A DNA stretch of 64,000 bases from Gari tellinella (taxonomy: Eukaryota; Mollusca; Bivalvia; Cardiida; Psammobiidae), in contig OV277861.1 in the NCBI GenBank assembly GCA_922989275.2, positions 97,316,993 through 97,380,992 on the forward strand, read 5' to 3'. Each line of letters opens with the position of its first letter. Position 1 is the stretch's first letter. Positions 49,901 through 61,900 of the stretch are shown here, piece by piece. A program made the position numbers and the translations under genes. A model generated the notes under the pieces. The model did no database searches, had not been told where the DNA came from, and saw nothing but the letters and a program-made list of their open reading frames with translations.

Positions 49901-52900
49901 AACACAGTGTAAAACTTAAATCGAATTTTAAAAAGTTTCGAACAGGTGAACACTTTCCCTCGTTAATTGAATACAAGTGTTTATATGTGTAAGCTCCACT
50001 GAAGAACTCTAGGAACAAATAGTGATTGAACTATGCACGTGTTCGTCCGTCAACTATGTGTACCTTTTGTTAGAAGCATATTTCCAATATCAAATTAACT
50101 TTGGTAACCAACTTTCGAGTTTGTAAACATCTTAGGATGGTGGAGAACCTGACGTCATTATTGGGTACATTAATTGTAACTGACGTTGGGTCTGGCAGCA
50201 GTTACAGAACAGAACTTAACGACATCAGTTAGGGATACCAAGTTGTGATGGTGTAGTGTTACTAACATTTTGTGATGATAGCTGCACTGACCCTAACATG
50301 TAACAGTTCTGGAGTACTTTACCACGACAACTACAGATACCAAATTAATTACGTTACTACATCTTTTGAATACGAAGCATCTTATAAATTTCAGGTCATT
50401 GTAACCATGATATTGACCTTTGAACTCAATGCTTGAATAACCAGGTTCGGTGCATATTTCCTATATAACATCAGCAAAGCACACCAAATGTGTTGTGTTA
50501 GTACATATTTTCGCGTTTGGCCTTCGATCTCATATTAGAACTTTGTCCGGAGCATTTTGCTAAACAATATCAACCAGGGCACATCATTTTGTGTGTAGGC
50601 ATATTTTGGGCTGTTAGAGTCTTAAATTGTATTACAACGAACTAGATTTTTGATCGTAATCATTCAAAAACATGTCTGGGGTATACCGGTATTGCCTTTA
50701 CCACATAAGCTATTGAAAACAAATATGTGTATTATAACGGCGGGACATAATAGGACGGCGGATTGTAGCAGGTGTTAAACGTTTTTGATCAGTCAATACT
50801 TTATCCGTCCTAAAACACACAAGTATCCGTAATTTAAGATACAGTGTGACAAAATCCTTAATTGCACAACCGTTTGCGTTACAACTTAATACGAATATCT
50901 CCAAAAATACGTCATAAGTAGATCTATTATGTTTTATTTACAAATGGAAGTAAGAAATCGTGTCTGAATTCATGGATGAATATTGATAAGATATTAGCAA
51001 CAATTATCAAAGAAAGGATTGTCTGGCTAGTGTTGTTTTGCGACACTACTTATGAAGACCTCTTAAGGTAGCAGTTCATAACATCATGACGGTTCCCAAA
51101 TATCGCATACTAGTTTTGTCAGTCTCCAAAGGCATGATACTATCATGTTATACCTGTGGTTGCAACCCGAATTTGATTTTGGTGTATTGCTAGATATAAA
51201 GTTTAACCCATTCGTGCCTAGAGCCCCATAAAACGAGCCATCTAATCATAGTCTACATGTTTTGCTGACAGGACTTCCAATATAAATCACAATGAAAATG
51301 AAAGTTAGACCACGCAATCCTTACATAAAAATGGACTAGTCCGTGAAAAATGGATCGAACATTTCCTTAACATAATATATATAAGTACACAATGGTATTT
51401 ACTGTACAAATATATGGATATATATCATCCTCCAACGTTGAAGCATCGTAACCAAGGACTATAATACCCGAATATACCAACATACAGCCAACCACTGCAA
51501 CATTGTTGAGCTTTGGACTGGATAGCTTTATGTACCTGCAATGATATTGTAAAGGACTATTCAACCCGTTTATGCCTAGTGGAGTCTCCGGTTCTTGTAT
51601 ACAGGATTATTCCACTTTTGATCTAGGGGGTGCCTGATCTAAATTTTCTTTTTCTTTTGTTTTATATAGATTTTTTTTATCGGCAAATAGTGTAGACTCT
51701 GATCAGATACTGCATAATGCGGAGTCTGGTCAGAGTCTGTACTGTTTGCCTATATATAGGACCGGGGCACACATGGGAAACAGGTGCGTGGCGATCACAA
51801 TAGACATATATGAATGCTTATTACAGGACAAAAGTAGCACAGAAACGTTTTAATATAATTTTCTGAGCAGTTTTTCTTTTTGTATAATGCTACCACCTTT
51901 ATCAAATATTACAAGTTATCTATCTTTATTTTGAGTGACCGATGGATACAAGCACAAGTTATATTTACCCAAATGCTAGAAAAATGCGATTTCAATATAT
52001 CTAGGGATTGCTTCAGCTTATATTTTACAAATAAAAACATCTAGTTAGTCTTAAAGATATGGATGCTTCGAAAGCATCGAAAGCATAGCATTATTTCTAT
52101 TCGCTAACAAGTATTTGTAAAATTTGCAGTCCAGGGTTTTGAAATGAAAATAACAATTTTTACCCTGACTTGCCCTGCATGCCTGAGTATATTCACATTC
52201 GCTTATAGCTTTTGTCAGTATTGGTGAATAACTTACGGACTTCCAATAGCAGTCCGTTGTTTTTGTCACTTTTGTTGATGTTTCTTTATTATATATACCT
52301 AAAGTTGGAACGAAGATATAAGCGGATCTTTTAACTCTTTACTGGTTTTGCAAACATTTCTGAACCATACCGGACACCGAGTAAGTCAGCGTGTGATGAG
52401 GATTGAAAATGTTTGGCAATCACCTTGGTGTTTCTCCAATTACATGCAGCATTCTGAAAATTGGGAAACCAAAGCAAGATATGTGTTTTAACCCTTTAAC
52501 CCATAGCCTATTTCTAGTAGTTAAGATATGTGACCTATTAAAGCAGGCTGAAAGTAAAGCAGAATGTGCCCTAGGGCACATTCTGCTTTACTTTTAGCCT
52601 ACTTTAAGTTACTATCTGCTAGTATATAGAAAATATTTCTTATAATACATATTCATGACAGTATAAAATGGAACTATTTTCTTTGGCGAATGAATAAAAT
52701 GAATGCGCTAAAAGTCGCTTCTATAAGGGAAAGGGTTAAGCAAACAGTATTCTGATAGGGAAATAAGTCGAGCAGTAAATGGGTTATATAGCACAACGGT
52801 TCGACTGAAGTCAAGAGATTAACCCTTTCAACCGTACATCCATCTGTAGAGATTACTGATTACATATACAAACAGTGTAGACCCTGATCAGAGGGCTCCT

Positions 52901-55900
52901 ATAGGAGCCCTCCGATCAGGGTTTGCACCGTTTGATATTGTCATTGGTTTTTGTTGTCATATCAAAATGCAACAGTAGACTGCTTCAAAATGCTTGCACT
53001 AGAAGAGTATTTAGAAAAAAGATAATAAAATATCCACAAGGGATATTTAGGGTTTAAAGGGCTTATACCTACCTTAGGCGTCTGTGGTAGAGATTATACG
53101 TTAGAAAAATGGTTGCCAATACCAGGCCCACGACACTAACAGAACTAACACACAGTACTGCGAGAGGGAGGATCTTCTTAGGTCTCGGTACAATAACCTT
53201 CTTGTCTCGTGGTGCCCTCCCTCCTATGGGTACAATAAGAAGTGTATGCATGAAAGAAAAGCACATTCATCTAGTTTATCCTTCTGCTATACATTACTGG
53301 CGTGAATGGCTACAGATGACTATTTTGTGGACAATTGCATAGTGTACGAAACGTTAATCTATTTATGCCTAGTCGACTCTTATATGATTATATATTGGAT
53401 TAATCCAATTGTTATTTAAGGAGTGCCAGGTCTACTATTTTAAATTTTCATTTTATAAGTTTTAAGGGAAATTCTGTTAGCAAACAGTAGAGTCAGATCA
53501 AACGGCGTAGTATGCGGCGTCTGATCTGAATCTGCATTGTTTGTCTTTGTACAATTTATGGTGACAAATAGGTTGACTTATTGTCTACAGACAGTTTCTG
53601 TCATTATACACTCTTGTAAAAAAAAGACGTGAAATGTTCGAAGTAAGCGTGTCCAATATGTTTGGATTTGAATCTGTCACAGATATAAGTGTTTTTACTT
53701 GAAACAACAAAATACATGCCATAAATTTCTTCAATAGTTCTGAATGTCTGAGCGTATATCTTCTATATACCCCACGAATGAATATTGATAGATAATGTTG
53801 AGTATATGAAACAGCTTAAAGCAAGAAAGCTCCTTGGTTTAAACATATTTATTTTAGATATTTTACGTTAACACAATAATACACTGATATAATGAGAAAG
53901 GATTGGATCGAAAGCGGTTCTTAGAAGAGATAATAGTTTTTGCACTATTTGAGATACACTAGGGACAGTAGATGCTCAGTAGAAAGCTCATGAACCCTTT
54001 CACTCTCAATGACGCCACCTAAAGCACGGCGTCTGATCAGGATCATAACTTGCTTTGAAATTTCGTCAGTTATTCCGCCTTCAATCTAATTTTGAAAATA
54101 TATTGCAGACAGCAATATGGTAGCAGATGACAATATGGCGGTGAGGGGGTCAACACCTCACTCAAACTTTGATCATGAAAGGGTTAAATAGTTTTGCGTT
54201 TTACATTCATCTTGTTTAAATCAATCACCTGGTGTAAACATAATTCAATACAGGCTATAAGTATATGTAGCTACGGAGGACAGGGCTAATCCCACTCGCC
54301 ATATTACACTACTTTTATCGCATAACTTGCGGTCTGGGAGTGGTATTACGCCATTATATAAATATCGTATTCCACTAGTGAAATATCGTTTGCGGCTCCG
54401 GACAATTATTATTATTATTATTACTTATCAGTTTTAAACTCGTTGACTAGATTTGAAATGACCCTCGCCAAGGCTCGCGTCATAATATTTTAGTCAACTT
54501 GTTTAAAAAAAGTGATAAATAATGATCACTCATGTAAGATCCTCTATTTCTTTAACTGTTTGTGTTAGCAAAATGTTTTCACAAAAAGTATGTTCTTGTT
54601 CGACACGGAGTTGTTTTCCTATCGCATGAAGCAAGCTCAATTACAGTAAAACACCTCCAATTGACCAAAATTTAAGTTAATTATTAGGTGTTAACGACAG
54701 GTGTCTGCTTAGAGCAAGTTGACAGTAACACAGAATTATCGCGTAGGATGTAATCTGTTTTTATATAATCAATTTCCTTCGTTTCAGTGGTAGTCATTGA
54801 GCGCTTTACTGTATAAAAAGAAATTCTCACAGATATAAAGTCCGTATGTGTTTTCTAAAACAACGATTCAACCGCCCGATGTGTAATATTGATAAAATTT
54901 TAAATATGACTCTAGTTGAGATCGGACAATAAATAAAATGATATGACAAGAGTGTCATGTTTACGAGATAAATATTATATATCAGTGAGTGTGCTTTTAA
55001 ACTGTTGTTGGAAGAGTAAAATTTTAACATATTTTATTCGTTTGTCTGCCTTTGATTGCAGGTTATCAAACGATTTACAGCCACACTTTCTACACATATA
55101 ATACCTCTCTTTAGTACAGTGGAGAAAACGTTATTCTTTCCCGTTTAAACGCAAACAAAACACAAACGCTACACACAAAAATTGAGAAAATGACTACATT
55201 TTGACAATTCTGTTTATTCATTTTAGTTTGAGCGGCAAACAGTTTGGAGCCTGATCAGACGCCGGGTTACCCGGCGTCTGATCTGGCTCCAAACTGTTTG
55301 TAATGGAAATGATAATTTAAGCGTTAACGCGCTTATTGGGAAAGAATAACGTTTTCTCCACTGTATCACTAAAACATATAATCGTTGTAATGTAACAAAA
55401 GGAGAATTACTCGTTTCGGGCTTTCTTAATCGATCTGGTAATGCATTCAGCATCATCTTGTCGCTCTACAGTAAATCTTCTTTATTACACCCAACAAATC
55501 GAAGGTTAAATGATTGTATAAAAGACACGTTACAGCTTAAAACAAGATAACAGTAAAACAGAAGGCTCCGTCAGCATTCACCTCTCTTAAACACATAATA
55601 TTTAACAAAATTTATTGGTCTTAATAGAAAAGTTTTACTGTCGTTATAATTTATAAACTTGGCTTCTTGATTAAGTTGTTCGTGAATAAAGAGCACAGTT
55701 TATGCTTATTGTGTTCACCTTTACCTTCTCAATGACGATTAAAAGCGCCTTTGCAAACAGTTTTATTCCTGATCAGATGCCGCGTAACGCGGCGTCTGAT
55801 CAGGACCCACATTGTTTGATACTCTTATCGATATGTATCAAGTCATTCGCCCGTAAATAAAACTTTGAAGCGTGTATTGCAGACAACAATTCTGAAGCAG

Positions 55901-58900
55901 ACGACAATAAAGCGGTGAAGGGGTAAAATTCTCCCGAATAATTTGATCATGAAAGGGTTAATAGCGAGATTTTAGTGTCGTTACAGTTAATAAACCTCGT
56001 TTCTTGGTTGAGTTGTTCGTGAAAAAATCGATATGAGTGAGTACAGTTTATGCGCATTGTGTTAAAGTAATTTCGCTTACCCCTCCATGTGATTGACTGG
56101 CACGTTCTGCAAAAGAAGTTAAGTTTCTCTTTGTCCGGCTCATACAGAGCAATTCTCGCAATATGGCCATCTGAAATACCATATTGGAACAGAATGGTGC
56201 ATAATTATAGTGGAAAAAACGTTATTCTTTCCCGTTTAAACGCAAACGTACGCAGACGCAAAACACTAAAACGTAGAAAAATTCTGATAATTCATGTTTA
56301 TCTTGGTGGCAAACAGTATGGAGCATGATCAGACACCGGGTTACCCGGCGTCTGATCTGGCTCCAAACTGTTTGTAATATAAATAATAGTTTTAGCGTAA
56401 ACGCGTTTATTGGGAAAGAATAACGTTTTCTCCACTGTACCACGTATTTAAACTATAATTAGGCACATGTATTGTGTAACGACAGCACAACTTGAAATAA
56501 AACAAATTGTGAGAATGTCGTAGCTTTGCTGCTGATTGGGTTAAAGTCGGTGCTACTCAACGACAGGTAAGTATCACTCATTTTCTTATATTCTCTTTGT
56601 CCGGCTCATACAGAGCAATTCTCGCAATGTGGCCATCTGAAATACCATATTGGAACAGAATGGTGGATAATTACATCGGTTTTATACTAAAAGAGACTAT
56701 TGAAACTCGCTTCTGTTGTGCGCACCTCGTACTTAAACTAAAATTAGGCACATGACATTGTATTGTGTTACGACAGCACAACTTGAAATAGAAAAGATGG
56801 TGAGAATGTCGTAGCTTTGCTGATGCTTGGTTTAAAGGCGGTGCTACTCTACGACAGGTTAGTCTTATATCCGTTATTTTCAATTAAAACAGTCTTAGCA
56901 TAAAGGAAACGCATCTGATTCTAGTCTCGCTTTACCATTATTTCAGGTCGTTACAATATAACAGGCAGACCCTGCACTTAACGTATCTGAAAAAACACTT
57001 AAAACACGAGCTTATATCATCAATTAAAAAAAATTGATAAATAATTGATGGAATTTAACAAGCATTTGACGTGAAGATATGAAATAAATGTATTTACAGT
57101 ATAATTATAACATTTCATTGTCCATTTCTTTATTTTGAAGCATTACACTTCCATGTAGTTGAGATGACATTTGAGTGCGGTCCCAAATTTGGAATGTTTG
57201 CATCTTACAAACTGTGTGTGCTCGTATGTGTTGTAGTCTCTTACACACAGTATCTACTTGTTTGTCAAAATCTCATTAAACAGGATGTGGATATTTCCTT
57301 AGATTGATTTGACATTGTAGCCTTCGATGGATTCGAAAGTGGGCAACAACAGACGGGAACCATCCCGGCCCGGCCATTTTGACATTCTTCGCAAACCAAT
57401 GCAATTATAGGAAAACTACGGTGGCACTGAGGTGACATGCAAACATTTTTTTTTTTTTTTTTTAGTTTTTATCTCGTGTGCACGACTTAATTTGTTAAAA
57501 AAAAATCCTTCACTTTTTATCTCGTGCGCGCACGACTTAATTTGAAAAAAATAAAAAATTCTTTCAATTTATCTCGTGCGCACGACTTAATTTGAAAAAA
57601 AAAAATCGTTATCTCGTGCGCACGAGATAAAAAGGCAAAGATTTTTTTCCCCCTTCAAATTAAGTCGTGCGCACGAGATGAAAAGTAAAAAAAAAAAAAA
57701 AATGTTTGCATGTCACCTCAGTGCCACCGTAGAAAACTGTTAGACTAGCGTAAAATTAGTTTTTAGTCAACTGGTTTATTTAACAATCATAAATTCTGAG
57801 CACTCATGTACGATTCTGTATTTACAGATTAGGACAATAAGGAACTGTTTGGATGGTAGTAGATCGATTATTAATAGCCTTCGGTCAAATGACGGGTTTA
57901 TCAAAAGCTTTTCAAGTGACAAACGTGTTTGATATAATTATAAAAGGTTGCAGAGTAATATAACAAGAACATGTGCTACATTGTCAATATGTTAAGGAAC
58001 TTGTTATAAAACGAAATTAGGAGTAGAATTTTATAAAACATCTTTCCAAATTAACGCATTTATGATTAAGCAATTATATTATTGCGTATACTTTGGAGTC
58101 AGGTCAGATACCGTGTAAGCGTTTGCAACACACATGTATACATCTTCAATACTTTTAAGCTATTTCATGCGTGTTTATTTCGATCCGTTGAAATGGAAGA
58201 AAATAACAACTTTCCTATTGTATTATTTCTGTGTTATTTTATATCAGCCCTTGTAAACTTACTTGATTGACGTTTCAATAACCTTTTTGCATACTAGTCA
58301 GTCTTCCTTAAACTAGATTTAGGTAGTGTTTGGTTATAATGCACGAAAGTGTATTCCCGAGAAATTATTGAGTATGTGATTTATATTATACAATTAATCT
58401 CGACTATTGACTCCAATTGATGCTGCCCACTAAACTGAGCATTAAAGAGTTTGAGTATGTGATTTATAGTATACAATAAATCTCGACTATTGGCTCCAAT
58501 TGATGCTGCCCCCTAAACTGAGCATTTAAGAGTTACTGACTAAAAGTTACAAAATCAGGTTTAAAAATAGTTGTAGCTTTTTTGTAAGTGTAGGAAACCT
58601 TCTTACGAAACGTCGTACGACAAAAACGGCCATAAGTCAGATTGTAAAGTTCTCAAATATTATTTATTTCTCCATCTAACCCTGTCGTGTGACATCACTT
58701 CGGGGTCGTCTTGAAAAGATGTTTGCAAAGAGACTTTACAAGACAGGCTAAGACTTAGAAATCAGAAATTATATTTGTTCTAAAGTTTTGAATTACGACT
58801 GTTTTGTCGTACGATGTTTTGTAAGATGGACCCCAGTAATGCATACATTTTTCACGGGAGATTTCAGCATTATTTTTAGAACGAAGTAACAACAGAATCA

Positions 58901-61900
58901 CACTGTTTTCTTATCTGAATTCTAACATAAAACAAAACGAAAAGAAAATGTGTGATGCTGAAAAGCAAATGGACAGTGTTTTTCGTCTTCAATGTTTCAA
59001 TCTCAACTTACGAACTACTAAACATCTGAGAGAAATAGTAATTTTGAGATGAACGTACGAAACACTTAGATATTACACGGTAAATATCGGGTTTCTTAAA
59101 GTCGTGATCAGGGCACCCATTTCTCCGGATTTTTTCCAAAATCTTCGGATTTTTATTCTCGCAGATGGTAGCTTAAAGCAGGTTAAAAGTAAAGCAGAAT
59201 GCCCCTTAGGGCGCATTCTCTTTACTTTCAGACTACTTTAAGTGGCCACGTGTCTTCATATTAGAAAAAAACCTAAATATATGCGGTAAAGTGATAAAGG
59301 TACAATTCGTAAAATTGCGCTTGCGGAAAAATAGAAAACTTGGAAATCTTAGGATATTTTATGATCAACTTATGGCAGCCCTGAGTGATCGTTAGTATCA
59401 AACTGTGTTAGATGACTTTTAAAATAAGATCAATGAACAGTCTTTAACGCTCGTAAGAAAATTTAACTTGCTAACCGAGTAACCCTGCAACAGCAAACCT
59501 TGTCGGTGCAAAGCTTATATCACACCAAGAGGTGTTTGTTGCGCTACATAATCGATTCACTTTTCAACATACAACGATTGGGGAAACCTCATTCGTTTAT
59601 ACCAACGTACCACATACGTTACAAAAACAACGAACAGATTCTGTCTAAGAGAAATAAGTAATTTCGCTGTGACAGGTTTCTATATGATCTTGGTTCTGCT
59701 CCAGATTACAATGCTACTTCAATGGAAGATCACTGATTTAATTCATGTCTGAAAGTTTCGGGTATGATAATTTGATCAATCAAAAGGTTGCGTGCAATAA
59801 CAGGCTCATATCAAGCACTTTATAAGTATGAACTTTGGATCAACTTCCATTTGCTGAACGTAGCAATATGACAGAGTTAATTACAATAAATTGAATCGAA
59901 CAAATTGTGTTTGTGAAACACTATTCCTCCTGATAAGACAATGACCCCAAAATAGCCATGACCTATTTAAACTTTGACCAAACAAGTACTGAGCACAAAA
60001 AGTTCTTGAGTACAAAACATCAAACATTGAAAAACTAAACACTTCCGTTGACTAACCAATCCAGCTTACATAATGTTCTAAGATGCATGTACTCCCTGTC
60101 AAAAGAAGTTTTGTTCAAGTTTTCAATTTAGTTTGGGCCATTCCTTACTATTTCGAGTTTTTGTTTTTTAGGTGTATTTAAATATAGCAAACAGTGCATA
60201 ACCTCATCATAGGACCGTTTTAAGAGTCCTTTATTATTGGTTCTCAGTTTGAACATATAAGTTTATTCTGCACACATAAATTTGTTTGAAAAGGTCGAAT
60301 ATAAATGTATGCGTTACGATAGTTAAAAGTGTTGACCGCGATTCGAAATAGACTTAGTTGGAAGCTCTTTACGACAGTAGTAGCTTAGTACAGGAAACCG
60401 TTGAAGAACTTTCTGAATTTCTGTTTTTATGCATTTTGGAGCCATTTGTATTTGTAATAAATTATTGATGATTGTGAATCAAAAACATATGGGTCCAAAA
60501 TTATAACGATTTTGAGTTGAGGCTGAGATCGTTCTCATTAATTTGTTTGGTCAGATTTTAGCAAAAGCTCAAATCTGACAAGTCAAGTGCTTGATAATGA
60601 TTTCAGGTTCAACTTAAACGCAGTATAACCTATAATAGGTCCTGGAGTACGTTTTTTTCAGAGATAATAATGTACATTTAACTTACGTTGGTTTTGACTG
60701 ATCACTGAGATACCTTTCCTATCCGGACCTTCGAATGAAATCGGCCCCTGAAACACATTCATATAGCTCCAATATTCGTGTCGTATTCATAAATGATTAT
60801 AACATGCAAAGCAAAGCTGTAAGATAAAGGAAAAAGTGTGAATGCGTTTTCTTAAAAAAATTCTTTTTAAAATTAAAATAAAACTAAACGTAATGCATTT
60901 GCATACAATAAAAAGGCAAAAACTGAAAGGTTTTCTTACAATAGTTTATGATTTAGTTCTATGTCGGTTTTTCTCGTCAGTGCTTTTGTTCAATCTAAAT
61001 TTCATGCACGTAAATGGACGCTAAGTAAATCGATGTTTGAATAGGTCTGAAAATATTTGTAATCAATATAACTGTTTGAGCACCAACGATTTTTAAAGAA
61101 GAATTAAAAGAATCCATTGCGAATCCTAATACTATCTTACTTGAGGATCAGAAACTCACACAGTGATGCGATTTTGCGAATATATTAATAACTTTTATGA
61201 ATTGTCGAATATTGGAAATATTTTCTTTCTTCCATTAAAATTTATCCAGATGATTCCAATGCAGAGAAGTCCTTAATATACAGTAAAAATACAGCACTGG
61301 GTCACATGTGAGTGAATTCAGAAAGCTTCAACTTCCGTTTAATCCTATTTTGGAATATGTTAAATCTGTCTCTGCATATTCTGTACAAAATCTAAATGAC
61401 TTTTAAGTGAACGTGAGTGATTTTGTACGTTTTTCGGTTATTTTTTGGCATCTAATGAAATATTGTACAAAATGTTGAATTTAACGGTGGCATCGAGTCG
61501 ATATCAGAAATGTAGAGAGAGAGAACGGTTTAATATTAAGACACGGAAAAACTGTACATGTAGATGCAGCGTGTGTTGACATTAGAAACATAACGAACCA
61601 TTGTCATTGGAACATCGAATCGTTTACCAGAAAGTATGATATTTGGAAAAAAGACAAGCGGACAGAAATAGTGACATATTGTAAGTGCTTTCTTTTGTCG
61701 ATTACACGATACTCACCGACCGAAAACATTACGAAGGCTTCGAACCGAAGACAAATGTTTTAGAACTATAATTTGTTTAACAGTTATAAACAGCTCTCGC
61801 AAACAAAACAAACAGAAATCACTGCTTACCGATATACCGTCGATTTCAAGATTTTGCATATGCTCCTGTATAACATTTCTTATATAACTTCCATTGTTGT

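Larger units (their letters stand above)
56125..56880. repeat. Local tandem duplication around receptor exon
   Basis: Two copies of exon-plus-intron sequence. Copy 1 is 56125-56580, carrying MITE A14 inside, and copy 2 is 56591-56880. Shared blocks include the exon fragment, TACCATATTGGAACAGAATG, AATTAGGCACATG and GAGAATGTCGTAGCTTTGCT. Removing the ~230 bp MITE leaves a unit near 235 bp. Confidence 0.85.

Noticed and set aside
53073..53266. MCFSFMHTLLIVP as a signal peptide or alternative receptor start
   Set aside because: The acceptor CCATAG/GAG at 53224-53223 joins in phase with the upstream exon and the ectodomain continues without a gap, so the upstream residues are intron.
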